Positions 45,360 through 55,965 of a DNA stretch of 64,000 nt are shown here, one piece after another. Within the stretch, counting starts at the first letter, position 1. Each line of letters starts with the position of its first letter. The translations under genes and the position numbers were made by a program. The stretch covers positions 186,001 through 250,000 of the forward strand of contig NZ_JANFQF010000007.1 of assembly GCF_024438035.1 (NCBI RefSeq), written 5' to 3'. The notes under the pieces were generated by a model that searched no databases, was not told the origin of the DNA, and saw nothing but the letters and a program-made list of their open reading frames with translations. The DNA comes from Rhodococcus tibetensis (lineage in GTDB: Bacteria; Actinomycetota; Actinomycetes; Mycobacteriales; Mycobacteriaceae).

Positions 45360-46324
45360 TAGAGGTCGTCGAGAATGAGGTTCGCTCCACCGAGACCGAT
45401 GCCGGTGATCCAGGTGCGGTAGTTGGTCTGGTGGACGCCACCGCGTCGTGATGCTCCCATCTGCGCGACGAGTTCGCCGGCGATTCCCAGCTGGCCCGGC
45501 GCCAGGGTGTTCGCGACGAAGGCGATGTCGGAGTCCACCTGGTTCACGTGCTCGAGCGAGATCTCGGACATGTTGTTCTTCGCGTCCCAGGGCTGACCGG
45601 TGATCGTGAACCCGGCCTCGGTCAGTACCGAACCGGCGAAAGTCCCGGGTCCGTGCAAACGCAGGCCGTTGTCCATCACCCGGATGATGTGGGCGGTGCG
45701 GCCACCGGCTCCGAGTCGCGCGCGTACCGCGGCGGCCCTGGAGTGGAAGGCCGCCAATTTCTGTGCAGCGGTGTCCTGTTCCCCCATCGCCTCGGCGAAC
45801 AAGGTAATCGTTGCCTGCCAGTCGACCGCGGGTGATGCCGCGAAGACCGTGGGCGCGATCGCGGCGAGTGATTCGTACAGCTCACCGTGGCGTTGCTTGC
45901 TGCTGAGGATCAGGTCGGGGCGCAGTGCTGCGATCGCCTCGAGGCTGGGCTCGGCGATCGATCCGACCACCGCGGTGTCCACGAGTCCGGCGCCGAGGTA
46001 GGCGGGCAGCCCGTCTGCGGATCCGGCCTGGGCGGCGCCGACCGGTGTCTTCCCCAGGCTGACGACGGTATCGATGGGCAGGCTGTCGAGGGCAACGATG
46101 CGGGTGGGATGTCCGCCGACGACGGTGGTTCCCATTGCATGCGTGATGGTGCGACGCCCCTCGGCATCGGTGCCGGAATCGGCTTCACCGCCGGCGCAGG
46201 CGGCGGTGAGCGCGGCGAGTGCGGCCGCACCGAGGCCGACCCCGAACTGCCGTCGAGTGAGGGCAGCGACGAGTTCCTGCCATTGGGCGTCGGTCACTTC
46301 CGGGGAGCACGTGGCTGCGCGCAT
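45359..46324 (-). CDS. Iron-siderophore ABC transporter binding protein (Tat lipoprotein)
   Basis: 321 residues. The signal is twin-arginine with a lipobox: TRRQFGVGLGAAALAALTAAC. The FepB/FecB-type periplasmic domain follows (TRIVALDSLPIDTVVSLGKTPVGAAQAG, VGSIAEPSLEAIAALRPDLILSS, WDAKNNMSEISLEHVNQVDSDIAFVANT). It captures ferric siderophores at the membrane surface. No permease or ATPase is adjacent, so it would use another locus. An IdeR-like box lies 29 bases upstream, shared with the divergent gene. Confidence 0.88.
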   Translation of the reverse strand: MRAATCSPEVTDAQWQELVAALTRRQFGVGLGAAALAALTAACAGGEADSGTDAEGRRTITHAMGTTVVGGHPTRIVALDSLPIDTVVSLGKTPVGAAQAGSADGLPAYLGAGLVDTAVVGSIAEPSLEAIAALRPDLILSSKQRHGELYESLAAIAPTVFAASPAVDWQATITLFAEAMGEQDTAAQKLAAFHSRAAAVRARLGAGGRTAHIIRVMDNGLRLHGPGTFAGSVLTEAGFTITGQPWDAKNNMSEISLEHVNQVDSDIAFVANTLAPGQLGIAGELVAQMGASRRGGVHQTNYRTWITGIGLGGANLILDDL

Positions 46325-46352
46325 GTCGTACCTCGATGTCGAAGGGGCGAAG

Positions 46353-46371
46353 ATAGGCGATCCTAACCTTA
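46353..46371. promoter_or_regulatory. IdeR/DtxR-type iron box
   Basis: ATAGGCGATCCTAACCTTA matches the DtxR/IdeR consensus (TTAGGTTAGSCTAACCTAA) in the TAGG...CCTAACCT core, about 13 of 16 central positions by eye. It lies in the divergent gap between the siderophore-binding protein (minus) and the Suc_Fer protein (plus), so iron repression of both is likely. Confidence 0.72.
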
Positions 46372-46415
46372 TAGAGTAGGCGGCGGGTTGATGTCGACCG
46401 TGATCGGAGAAGCCC

Positions 46416-47366
46416 GTGCCGTCCAGTTCTCGTACCCCACTTCAACCCGATCCGACGAGTCGCCTCAGGCCGCCCGCGTGTGCCGATCTGTCGCGTTCCT
46501 TGCAGGAGCCGATGGCAGGCACAGCTCCGGAGGTGCGGGCATGGCTGCTGATCGAGCAACCGGGTCCGTGGGGACGGGACCGGCTACGGCAGAGTCGCCT
46601 CGACCCGGTCCTCGGTGACACGCTGGCCACTCGCTGCGCGGACGCCGGGGTCCGTCCCGTATTGATTCGGACCAGGGGGCGTCGAGACATCAGCGCTGGG
46701 CGACGCGTCTACCTCATCCGTCCGGGCCGGTCCGACGCGTGGGTCGAGCGAGAACTGGTGCACGACGATCGGGACCTGCTCGACCTCGTCTCGAAAATTG
46801 CTGTTCCTGGTGTCAACCCGTCCGCCGTCCATCCGTCCCTGTTCCTGGTGTGCACGCACGGGAAGAAGGATGCCTGCTGCGCCGCCTTCGGACGTCCGGT
46901 GGTTGCCGGCCTCGGCGATCGTGGTGGCCGGGTGTGGGAGTCCACGCACGTCGGCGGTGACAGGTTCGCGGCGACCATGGTGTGTCTGCCGTCCGGCATC
47001 TACTACGGGCGCGTCACCACCGAGGCAGCCGAACATATTGTTGCCGAACATGATCGGGGTCGCATCGTGCTCGAGCACTATCGCGGGCGGTGCATCGATG
47101 CGCCGCTGCTCCAGTTTGCCGAGCACGCTGTGCGGGCCGACCGGGCGCTGGTCGGTATCGACGACGTCGTTCCGCTGACCGCCGCCCTGCGCGACGACGG
47201 CGACTCCGACGTCGTCGTCGGTCTCCGCGACGCGACTGTGCGGGTGCGATTGCGCACCGAGTCTGCGCCACCGCGGCTGACCGCGTGCAGCGCCGCAGTG
47301 GTGGGTAACCCTGAGCACTACCGCGTGATCGAGATGTCGGCTGTGGCCACGACAGACGGCCGGTAG
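46416..47366 (+). CDS. Suc_Fer-like (sucrase/ferredoxin-like) thioredoxin-fold protein
   Basis: 316 residues of the Suc_Fer-like family (PF06999). A thioredoxin-like [2Fe-2S] motif is visible: LFLVCTHGKKDACCAAFGRPV. The N-terminal half is RAWLLIEQPGPWGRDRLRQSRLDP. The C-terminus has VGDRGGRVWESTHVGGDRFAATMVCLPSGIYYGRV, typical of the family. It starts at GTG 46416. The role is unclear; sharing an iron box with a siderophore-binding protein suggests ferric-siderophore reduction or iron release (inference). Confidence 0.85.
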   Translation: MPSSSRTPLQPDPTSRLRPPACADLSRSLQEPMAGTAPEVRAWLLIEQPGPWGRDRLRQSRLDPVLGDTLATRCADAGVRPVLIRTRGRRDISAGRRVYLIRPGRSDAWVERELVHDDRDLLDLVSKIAVPGVNPSAVHPSLFLVCTHGKKDACCAAFGRPVVAGLGDRGGRVWESTHVGGDRFAATMVCLPSGIYYGRVTTEAAEHIVAEHDRGRIVLEHYRGRCIDAPLLQFAEHAVRADRALVGIDDVVPLTAALRDDGDSDVVVGLRDATVRVRLRTESAPPRLTACSAAVVGNPEHYRVIEMSAVATTDGR

Positions 47367-47375
47367 TAGATCCAT

Positions 47376-47414
47376 GTGCGTGCAAAAGATGCCAGAAGGT
47401 ACATTCGCACGCAC
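47376..47414. promoter_or_regulatory. Inverted repeat before the sugar ABC ATPase gene
   Basis: GTGCGTGC (47376-47383) and GCACGCAC (47407-47414), perfect arms separated by 23 bases. It lies 40-78 bases upstream of the ATPase start and just after the Suc_Fer stop. It may be an operator or a weak terminator hairpin. Confidence 0.4.
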
Positions 47415-47453
47415 GTGCGCGCGGCGCGCCGGGTAGAAGGGACTTCGACGTTC

Positions 47454-48527
<1,074 letters not shown>

Positions 48528-48549
48528 TCGAGGAGTGCGCATCGCCGTT

Positions 48550-48564
48550 CCTGAACGATTCAGG
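48550..48564. promoter_or_regulatory. 15-bp palindrome before the sugar-binding protein gene
   Basis: CCTGAACGATTCAGG: perfect six-base arms around CGA. It lies 144 bases upstream of the binding-protein ATG, just after the ATPase gene's stop. It could be an operator for a sugar regulator; none is encoded nearby. Confidence 0.4.
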
Positions 48565-48707
48565 TCGGGGGTAATGCGGCACTTCGACGGTGTTCCGTGC
48601 CACAGTATGTTCCGACACCGCACCGGTGCCGCCGGATTTCGTGTGCAATGTGCCGAAATCCTGGTGCCGGTGGCGGGTTCATCCACATCTACCTACGGGG
48701 AGACTCC

Positions 48708-49982
48708 ATGGTTCAGATTTCGAGAGCGGTCCGGCGCGCCGCGGTGCTTGCCACCGCTGCATCGCTGGTCACGCTCACCGCGTGCTCGAGCGACAGCGGC
48801 AGCGACTCCACGTCGGAGAACCTCGACGGCCGCGGACCCATCACGTACGTCGAGGGCAAGGACACCACCGAGACCGGTGTCGTCCGCCAGATCATCGACG
48901 CGTGGAACGCCGAGCACCCGGACGAGCAGGTGACGTTCAAGGAGCAGTCGAACGACGCCGATCAGGCGCACGACGACCTGGTCCAGCACCTGCAGGCAAA
49001 GCAGTCCGACTACGACGTCGTCGCACTCGACGTGCCCTGGACCGCGGAGTTCGCGGCCAAGGGCTGGCTGCAGCCACTGACGGGTGAGTTCGCGGTGGAC
49101 AACACCGGAATTCTCCCCGCGACGGTCGACAGCGCCACCTACAACGGCACCCAGTACGCGGCACCGAAGAACACCAACGGTGGTCTGCTGTACTACCGCA
49201 GCGACTTGCTGCCCGCCGCCCCGAAGACGTGGACGGAACTCGCCGCGGCGTGCGAGGTCGCCAAGACCAACAACATCGACTGCTACGCCGGGCAGTTCGC
49301 GCCCTACGAAGGCCTGACGGTGAACACGGCCGAGGTCATCAACGCGTTCGGTGGCTCGTTCGTCGGTGAGGACGGCAAGACTCCCACCGTCGACAGCCCG
49401 GAGTCGCGCGCAGGCCTGCAGGTCCTCGTCGACAACTTCAAGAACGGCGACATCCCGGCCCAGGACACTACGTTCAAGGAGCCCGAAAGCCAGAAGGCCT
49501 TCGAGGACGGCAAGGCGCTGTTCCTGCGTAACTGGCCGTACGTGTACGCCAACGCCGAGAAGGATTCTTCCGCGGTGAAGGGCAAGTTCGCAGTCGCTCC
49601 CCTGCCCGGCAAGGACGGCATCGGCACCTCGACGCTCGGCGGTTACAACGCTGCCATCAGCGCGTTCTCGGAGAACAAGGCAACCGCCCGCGACTTCCTG
49701 ACGTTCCTGCAGGGCGAGCAGGCCCAGCGCATCATGGCGATGGACTCGCTTCCTCCGGTCCGTGCAGCGCTGTACGACGACCCGGAAATCGTCGCGAAGT
49801 ACCCCTTCATGCCCACGTTGAAGGTGTCGATCGAAAACGCCGTTCCCCGCCCGGTCACACCGTTCTACCCGGCTGTGTCGAAGGCCGTGCAGGACAATGC
49901 CTACGCTGCCATCAAGGGTGAGAAGTCGGTCGATCAGGCGATCAAGGACATGCAGTCCGGTATCCAGTCCGCGGGCTCGTAG
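48708..49982 (+). CDS. Sugar ABC transporter substrate-binding lipoprotein (LpqY-like)
   Basis: 424 residues. The signal and lipobox are AAVLATAASLVTLTAC. A family-1 solute-binding fold follows (GPITYVEGKDTTETGVVRQIIDAWNAEHPDEQVTFKEQSNDADQAHDDLVQHLQAK, YDVVALDVPWTAEFAAKGWLQPL, and PVTPFYPAVSKAVQDNAYAAIKG). Mycobacterial LpqY binds trehalose; the same substrate is likely but not proved. GGGGAGA precedes ATG 48708. Permease genes follow at once. Confidence 0.88.
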   Translation: MVQISRAVRRAAVLATAASLVTLTACSSDSGSDSTSENLDGRGPITYVEGKDTTETGVVRQIIDAWNAEHPDEQVTFKEQSNDADQAHDDLVQHLQAKQSDYDVVALDVPWTAEFAAKGWLQPLTGEFAVDNTGILPATVDSATYNGTQYAAPKNTNGGLLYYRSDLLPAAPKTWTELAAACEVAKTNNIDCYAGQFAPYEGLTVNTAEVINAFGGSFVGEDGKTPTVDSPESRAGLQVLVDNFKNGDIPAQDTTFKEPESQKAFEDGKALFLRNWPYVYANAEKDSSAVKGKFAVAPLPGKDGIGTSTLGGYNAAISAFSENKATARDFLTFLQGEQAQRIMAMDSLPPVRAALYDDPEIVAKYPFMPTLKVSIENAVPRPVTPFYPAVSKAVQDNAYAAIKGEKSVDQAIKDMQSGIQSAGS

Positions 49983-50014
49983 AAAACACAGGCTCGTAGA
50001 ACACAGGAGTGAAG

Positions 50015-51064
50015 ATGGCCGTTCCGACTGGGACCACCAGTGGAGCGCCGGCCCGTACCGCGGCCGGGGATTCCGATCCCGGCCGCGGTTCGCGTGAGAA
50101 GGGCGAGAACAGGCGACGCTTTGGGCTGAGCGGTCGCCGCGCGTGGTTGTTCGTCGTGCCGACGCTGGCAGTGCTGGCAGTCGTCATCGGGTACCCGGTG
50201 ATCCGGGCACTGGTGATGTCGTTCCAGAAGGACGCGGGCCTCGACCCGTCGACGGGCATGTTCGTCGAGGGCGGCTGGGCCGGGTTCAGTAACTACACGC
50301 ACTGGATCCTGCAGCAGTGCACCTCCCCGGGCGGTGTGGCCGTGGCGTGCCCGCCCGGAACGCTCGGCTCGCAGTTCTGGGCGGCGGTCGGCAACACCGC
50401 CTTCTTCACTGTCGTCACGGTCGGCATCGAGGTTGCGATCGGCCTGTGGATGGCGATCATCATGGGGAAGACGTTCAAGGGTCGTGCGCTGTTGCGCGCG
50501 GCCGTCCTCATCCCGTGGGCCATCCCGACCGCGGTCACCGCGAAGCTGTGGTACTTCATCTTCGCGTACGACGGCATCGCCAACCGGCTACTCGGCACGC
50601 AGATCCTGTGGACGTCGGACGAATGGCCGGCCCGCTTCGCCGTGATCATCTCCGACGTCTGGAAAACGACACCGTTCATGGCGCTGCTGATCCTGGCCGG
50701 TCTGCAGATGATTCCTCAGGACGTGTACGAGGCTGCCCGGGTGGACGGCGCGTCGGCCTGGCAGCGATTCCGCCGGATCACCCTCCCCCTGGTCAAGCCG
50801 GCGTTGATGGTGGCGATCCTGTTCCGCACCATGGACGCGCTGCGCATGTACGACCTACCCGCCATCCTGACGGGCGGAAACCCCGCCACCACCACCGTGT
50901 CGATTCTCGTGGTCGACCAGGTGCGGCAGGGGTTCAACAGCGCGTCGGCGCTCTCGACCATCACGTTCCTGATGATCTTCGCGGTCGCGTTCATCCTCGT
51001 GAAGTTCCTCGGGGCCAATGCCGTCGAGACTCAGGAAGCACAGCGAAAGGGGCCGAAGCCGTGA
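50015..51064 (+). CDS. Sugar ABC transporter permease (SugA/MalF-like)
   Basis: 349 residues, six predicted membrane helices, with a Pro/Gly-rich N-terminus. Starts near RRAWLFVVPTLAVLAVVIGYPVIRALVMSF. The permease EAA-type motif is VYEAARVDGASAWQRFRRITLPLVKPAL (about residues 240-270). GGAG lies 6 bases before ATG 50015; a GTG at 50009 is the alternative. Its stop overlaps the next permease's GTG by four bases. Confidence 0.9.
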   Translation: MAVPTGTTSGAPARTAAGDSDPGRGSREKGENRRRFGLSGRRAWLFVVPTLAVLAVVIGYPVIRALVMSFQKDAGLDPSTGMFVEGGWAGFSNYTHWILQQCTSPGGVAVACPPGTLGSQFWAAVGNTAFFTVVTVGIEVAIGLWMAIIMGKTFKGRALLRAAVLIPWAIPTAVTAKLWYFIFAYDGIANRLLGTQILWTSDEWPARFAVIISDVWKTTPFMALLILAGLQMIPQDVYEAARVDGASAWQRFRRITLPLVKPALMVAILFRTMDALRMYDLPAILTGGNPATTTVSILVVDQVRQGFNSASALSTITFLMIFAVAFILVKFLGANAVETQEAQRKGPKP

Positions 51065-51954
51065 CGCATCGCGCACCTGAACCGGACGTCCCCGACAATT
51101 CGGGGCGGCGCAATCGTCGCAAGCGGTTCGCTTTCAAAAACTCTCGCATCTATGTCGGCGTCGCGATCATCCTCGTCTGGGGTCTCGCCCCGTTCTACTG
51201 GATGACGGTGACGGCATTCCGCGACCCCGATTACACCTTCGACACCACACCGTGGCCGACGCACCTGACCCTCGAAAACTTCCAAAACGCGTTGTCGACG
51301 AGTAGCGGCAACAACTTCACGCGGGCCGTGATAAACAGCATGATCGTCGGCGGCGTCACCACCGCGGTGGCTCTGGCTGTCGGCATCTTCACCGCCTACG
51401 CCCTCGCTCGCATCGAGTTCCGGTTCAAGTACGTGGTGGTCGGCATCGTGCTCGGCGCGTCGATGTTCCCGGTCGTCGCACTGGTCACTCCGTTATTCCA
51501 GTTCTTCACGAACATCGGCTGGATCGGCACCTACCAGGCGATGATCATCCCCAACATCTCGTTCGTCCTCCCGCTCACCATCTATACCTTGACGTCCTTC
51601 TTCAAGGAGCTTCCCTGGGAACTCGAGGAGGCGGCACGGATCGACGGCGCCAACCGCGGCCAGGCGTTTCGGTTGGTGATGTTGCCGCTGGCCGCGCCCG
51701 CGCTGTTCACCACCGCCATCCTGGCCTTCATCGCCACCGTCAACGAGTATCTCCTCGCCAGCCAGCTGTCGAGTGATGCCACCGAACCGGTCACCGTGGC
51801 GATCGCCCGGTTCTCCGGCAACGACCCGCACGTCGTGCCGTATGCGGCGATCATGGCAGCGGGCACCATCGTGACCATTCCGTTGGTGATCATGGTGCTG
51901 CTGTTCCAGCGTCGCATCGTGTCGGGGCTGACGGCAGGCGGCGTGAAGAGTTGA
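51061..51954 (+). CDS. Sugar ABC transporter permease (SugB/MalG-like)
   Basis: 297 residues with six helices: GVAIILVWGLAPFYWMTVTAFRDPDYTF at the start, APFYW and the second EAA loop WELEEAARIDGANRGQAFRLVMLPLAAPALFTTAILAF. The two permeases form the heterodimeric channel of the sugar importer. GTG 51061 overlaps the preceding TGA (GTGA). No further transporter gene follows; only a small membrane protein is next. Confidence 0.9.
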   Translation: MTHRAPEPDVPDNSGRRNRRKRFAFKNSRIYVGVAIILVWGLAPFYWMTVTAFRDPDYTFDTTPWPTHLTLENFQNALSTSSGNNFTRAVINSMIVGGVTTAVALAVGIFTAYALARIEFRFKYVVVGIVLGASMFPVVALVTPLFQFFTNIGWIGTYQAMIIPNISFVLPLTIYTLTSFFKELPWELEEAARIDGANRGQAFRLVMLPLAAPALFTTAILAFIATVNEYLLASQLSSDATEPVTVAIARFSGNDPHVVPYAAIMAAGTIVTIPLVIMVLLFQRRIVSGLTAGGVKS

Positions 51955-51984
51955 CGGTCGAGCGGAGCGAGGGGAGGTTTTGTT

Positions 51985-52176
51985 GTGCATCCGGTGGCGA
52001 GGCGGCAGCGGCTCGAGGTTCTGATCGGAATCCTCGGGTTCTTCACGGTGATGGCGTTCGTCGCGGCGGTGGTGGAAGTGGTGAACGGTGACCCCGGCGT
52101 CACGCCGGCGCTCGTCCTGCTCGGTTGTCTGGTGCTGTCGGGGCTGGCAGTGGTGGCCCGCAAACGAGTCCCTTGA
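51985..52176 (+). CDS. Small membrane protein (63 aa)
   Basis: 63 residues with two hydrophobic segments (VLIGILGFFTVMAFVAAVVEVV and TPALVLLGCLVLSGLAVVA). GGGGAGG lies 8 bases before GTG 51985. It is 30 bases after the permease, so probably transcribed with it. Function unknown; not recognised. Confidence 0.6.
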   Translation: MHPVARRQRLEVLIGILGFFTVMAFVAAVVEVVNGDPGVTPALVLLGCLVLSGLAVVARKRVP

Positions 52177-52308
52177 AACAGAACGCGTGGTCGGATTATT
52201 TGCTGAACGGTAGCGCGGCGCGCGTCACACTCGACGCAATCACCTAACATACGTACGGGGTGGGTGCGATGATCCTCCGTGACCGGATACCTGACCGGGA
52301 GTGTGTAA

Positions 52309-54519
52309 GTGAGTTCTGGCAACGACGCTACGGGCGATGGCGCCTCCGAGTCCGGCGGCACGCCCGTCGCTGACGACGGCGCGGCCGCTCCAAGCACGCC
52401 ACCGGCCGGGAGGAAGAAGTCCCGCCGTTGGCGGACCGTCCGCCGCGCCGGCCTGGGCGTGATCGCACTACTTCTGATCATTCCCCTTGTCGTGTTTCTG
52501 GTGAGCTATGTTCAGGCCGAGGTTCCGCGCCCGTCGGATATGAAGACCAATCAGGTGGCCACGGTGTTTGCCGCGGATGGCATTTCCGAATTGGCCAAGG
52601 TGATTCCTCCGGAGGGCAACCGCACCGAGATCGCGCTCGGTGAGATTCCGCAGCACGTCCGGGATGCTGTGTTGTCGGCGGAGGACCGGAACTTCTATTC
52701 CAATCCCGGCTTCTCGATCACCGGCTTCATGCGCGCTGCCCGGGACAACGTCCTCGGTAAAGAGAGCGCAGGCGGCGGGTCGACGATCACCCAGCAGTAC
52801 GTCAAGAACGTGTTGGTCGGCGCCGACCGCAACGTGTACCGCAAGATGCGCGAACTCGTCATCTCCACCAAGATGGCCCGCGAATGGTCGAAGGACGAGA
52901 TCCTCGCGGCATATCTCAACACGATCTACTTCGGCCGCGGCGCGTATGGCATCGAGGCGGCGTCGCGGGCGTACTTCGACAAGCCGGTCGGCGAACTGTC
53001 GGTGGCCGAAGGTGCCGTGCTCGCCTCAGTGATCCAGAGCCCGTCATACCTCGACCCCGAAGCGAACATCGACCAATTGCAGGCCCGGTGGAACTATGTG
53101 CTCGACGGCATGGTCGACATGGGTGTGCTCACCGCGCAGGGCCGGAGCGACATCGAGTTCCCGGCTGCGGCGCCGGCCAATCGGCCCACCGACGCCAACT
53201 CTGCGCCCGGCCCGGAGGGTCTGATTCGCAATCAAGTGCTTCGGGAACTGTCGGACGCCGGGATCTCCGAGCAGACTCTGAACACCGAAGGCCTGCAGAT
53301 CACCACGACGATCGATCCGAAAGCGCAGCAATCCGCGATCGACTCCGTTCATGAAACCCTCGAAGGGGAGGATCCCGGTCTTCGCACCGCGGTGGTGTCC
53401 ATCGACCCACACACTGGGGGCGTCCGCGCGTACTACGGCGGTGAGGACGGCGCCGGATTCGACTACGCGCAGGCCCCACTGCAGACGGGCTCGTCGTTCA
53501 AGGTGTTCGGATTGGCCGCCGCGCTCGAGCAGGGCATTCCGCTCTCCGCCCGCTTCAGCAGTGCACCCCTGACCGTCGGGAATGTGCAGATCGGAAACGT
53601 CGAGGGCGAATCCTGCGGCACATGCACCATCGCCGAGGCCACCAAGCGGTCGCTGAACACCAGCTTCTATCGGCTGATGATGTCTCTGGACAACGGTCCG
53701 CAGGCTATTGCGGACGCGGCGCACAAGGCGGGGATACCCGAGTTCATTCCCGGCGTGCAGGGCGAGACACTGAGTGAGAACGGCGGCGAACCCGAGGGCG
53801 GCATCGTTCTCGGTCAGTATCTGTCTCGTCCGATCGATATGGCGTCGGCCTATGCGACGCTCGCCGCCTCGGGCATCTATCACCCGCCGTATTTTGTGCA
53901 GCGTGTGGTGACCGCCGATGGAGTTGTCCTGTTCGATCGGGCGCCGAGCCCGGGCGAGCGTCGACTCGAGGCGGCGGTGGCCGACAACATCAGCCAGGCC
54001 TTGATGCCGGTCGCCGCCTACTCTCGCGGTCACGCACTCGCGGGAGGACGTCCGTCGGCGGCGAAGACGGGCACTGCGCAGCTGGGCGACACCGGTGAGA
54101 ACAAAGACGCGTGGATGGTCGGTTACACCCCGTCGTTGTCGACGGCGGTGTGGATCGGCAAGGCAGACGCCACCGCGATCAACAACAGCTGGGGTGGACT
54201 GATTTACGGATCTAGCCTGCCGTCCGACATTTGGAAGGGAACGATGGACGGCGCCCTCGAGGACACCGACTGGGAGGAGTTCCCGTGGCCCGATCCCATC
54301 GGCGGGCAGGCGGGTGTGCCTTCGTGGAGTGGCGTTTCGAGTGGCGACGGCACCGGGTCCGGGTCTGGCACCGGCCAGACTGCCAATCCCACGCCTGCGC
54401 CCGTAGAGGCGCCGCCGCCCGCACCGCTCCCGCCCCTTCAGCCTCCGCCGCCGGTACAGCTGCCGGCGCCCACTCAGATCGAAATCCTGCCGGGTGTAAT
54501 CATTCCGCTGCCGGGCTAG
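52309..54519 (+). CDS. Class A penicillin-binding protein (PonA-like)
   Basis: 736 residues. A cytosolic N-terminus and one membrane helix (GLGVIALLLIIPLVVFLVSYV) precede the GT51 transglycosylase domain (AEDRNFYSNPGFSITGFMRAARDNVLGKESAGGGSTITQQYVKN). The transpeptidase domain has SSFK at about residues 395-398, the SLN motif in RSLNTSFY and KTG at 586-588. The C-terminal tail is Gly/Ser then Pro-rich. It polymerises and crosslinks peptidoglycan. It is a paralogue of ponA1 at 60876, about 60% alike by eye, but shorter N-terminally. GTG start at 52309. Confidence 0.93.
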   Translation: MSSGNDATGDGASESGGTPVADDGAAAPSTPPAGRKKSRRWRTVRRAGLGVIALLLIIPLVVFLVSYVQAEVPRPSDMKTNQVATVFAADGISELAKVIPPEGNRTEIALGEIPQHVRDAVLSAEDRNFYSNPGFSITGFMRAARDNVLGKESAGGGSTITQQYVKNVLVGADRNVYRKMRELVISTKMAREWSKDEILAAYLNTIYFGRGAYGIEAASRAYFDKPVGELSVAEGAVLASVIQSPSYLDPEANIDQLQARWNYVLDGMVDMGVLTAQGRSDIEFPAAAPANRPTDANSAPGPEGLIRNQVLRELSDAGISEQTLNTEGLQITTTIDPKAQQSAIDSVHETLEGEDPGLRTAVVSIDPHTGGVRAYYGGEDGAGFDYAQAPLQTGSSFKVFGLAAALEQGIPLSARFSSAPLTVGNVQIGNVEGESCGTCTIAEATKRSLNTSFYRLMMSLDNGPQAIADAAHKAGIPEFIPGVQGETLSENGGEPEGGIVLGQYLSRPIDMASAYATLAASGIYHPPYFVQRVVTADGVVLFDRAPSPGERRLEAAVADNISQALMPVAAYSRGHALAGGRPSAAKTGTAQLGDTGENKDAWMVGYTPSLSTAVWIGKADATAINNSWGGLIYGSSLPSDIWKGTMDGALEDTDWEEFPWPDPIGGQAGVPSWSGVSSGDGTGSGSGTGQTANPTPAPVEAPPPAPLPPLQPPPPVQLPAPTQIEILPGVIIPLPG

Positions 54520-54580
54520 GCCTGCGGCGCGAGACCGTGGCGCGACCTGCCGCACCGCGGCCTCAGCGTTCGCTGATCCG

Positions 54581-55831
54581 CTAGCCCAGGCTCCGATACC
54601 CGCTACCGGGTGGCGCGCGATGCGGGAGCACCACGACGCGCAGCGCCGCTCGTAGGCTGTCGGTCGTTCTTGCCCAGGACTGGGCTTCGCTCTCACACAT
54701 ATCCGCTTCTTCGGAGTCGTGCTCACGGGTGAGGTCCGCGTTGTGGCGCCACTCGACTTCCTGGTCGGAGCAGAGGCGCAGGAATTCGAGGATGGTGTCG
54801 CGGTCACGCCCGCAGATCTCGGCGACATCGTCGGGATCCAACCCGCTGTCGGAGTCCAGATGAATCAGCGTCATCAGCGCCGCGGGCAACTCGTGGCTTT
54901 CGTGCTCGCTGCCGCCGGGTGAACTTGTGGCAGTGGTGTTGAGGGTGCCGCCCAGTCGTTCGGCGAATGCCTCGTCGGCGGTGTCGACGAGGTGCTCGAA
55001 GGTACGGAACACCGACAGCAGGTGTTCGGCGGCGAAGGGGGAACCGTCGATCCGCATGACGGCGACCACATTGTCGACGATCAACAGGAACTTGATGTCG
55101 GACCACTGACGGTTGAGGTCTGCCAACGCTTCCGCGGCGCGGGTGCGGTCACTGATCGAGTGGACCACACGCGCGAACACCTCGACCCGGGCGTCATCAT
55201 CGAGCACCCTGATGTACGTGGGCATCTCACCTACCCAGACGAGGATGTCGCCGTCCGCGTCCTTTTCCGGTGCCTGCCCGAGCATCGATTCGACGGCCGA
55301 GTCCACCATTTCGCGTAAACCGGTTCCGTTGCGTACCTGCTGTGGCGACTCGTCGAGGGACTCGAGCGGCGGGATATCGTGGCGGCCTTCGGTGATCGCG
55401 TGCAGGAACGACGGGTGCATGAGGTCCCAGATTTCCCGGAACACGGTGATCGTCATTGTCGCCAGCCGATCGGCCTCGCTGCGGTCGGCGTCGAGATAGA
55501 ACGAAGCTGAGCCGTTACCCTCGTCGGCGTGCTCGGGCGTATCAGGGCGGTTCCAGCCGAGTTCGAGCAGCCGAACGTGATCTTCCTCGGAGAGTGCACG
55601 CGCCGGATGCAGGAAGAGGTTGGACGGCACCTCGCACCGCACCGTGTCACCGGCCCAGGCGAAGAACCGCACACACGCGGCCGTCTCGGCGAGCCCGTCG
55701 TCGGTGCTGTCGTAACGCGACACCAGCATCAACTCGTCATTGTCCTGCATCGCGCGCACGTACCGGGTCAGACGATCCTGGAACTGCGTCCAGGCGTCAT
55801 CGATCTCCCGATCGAAAATGTTCTCGGACAT
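54581..55831 (-). CDS. TY-Chap domain protein (T3SS/YbjN-type peptide-binding chaperone fold)
   Basis: 416 residues, acidic. The N-terminal part (DREIDDAWTQFQDRLTRYVRAMQDNDELMLVSRYDS, VRCEVPSNLFLHP) and central part (FLLIVDNVVAVMRIDGSPFAAEHLLSVFRTFEHLV) match the TY-Chap domains of actinobacterial proteins. The C-terminus has DPDDVAEICGRDRDTILEFLRLCSDQEVEWR. GGGAGG precedes the 55831 ATG. Such proteins are thought to act as peptide-binding chaperones in the actinobacterial envelope/secretion context; the role here is unproven. Confidence 0.7.
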   Translation of the reverse strand: MSENIFDREIDDAWTQFQDRLTRYVRAMQDNDELMLVSRYDSTDDGLAETAACVRFFAWAGDTVRCEVPSNLFLHPARALSEEDHVRLLELGWNRPDTPEHADEGNGSASFYLDADRSEADRLATMTITVFREIWDLMHPSFLHAITEGRHDIPPLESLDESPQQVRNGTGLREMVDSAVESMLGQAPEKDADGDILVWVGEMPTYIRVLDDDARVEVFARVVHSISDRTRAAEALADLNRQWSDIKFLLIVDNVVAVMRIDGSPFAAEHLLSVFRTFEHLVDTADEAFAERLGGTLNTTATSSPGGSEHESHELPAALMTLIHLDSDSGLDPDDVAEICGRDRDTILEFLRLCSDQEVEWRHNADLTREHDSEEADMCESEAQSWARTTDSLRAALRVVVLPHRAPPGSGYRSLG

Positions 55832-55897
55832 CACGCCTCCCTCGATGAATCCTGGGTGTCACCGTAGAGGGAGGGTCTGACAAGTATTCGAACACAA

Positions 55898-55949
55898 AGG
55901 CGAATGCCCCTTACGGCGCGGTGAAAAGCGTCGAAAGGGGCATCCGCCT
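55898..55949 (-). terminator. Rho-independent terminator of ino1
   Basis: AAGGGGCATCCGCCT and AGGCGAATGCCCCTT pair at 14 of 15 positions around a 22-base loop. On the minus strand the stem is followed by TTTGTGTT, a T-rich run. It begins 17 bases after the ino1 stop. Confidence 0.82.
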
Positions 55950-55965
55950 CGAGAACAACTGGGTC

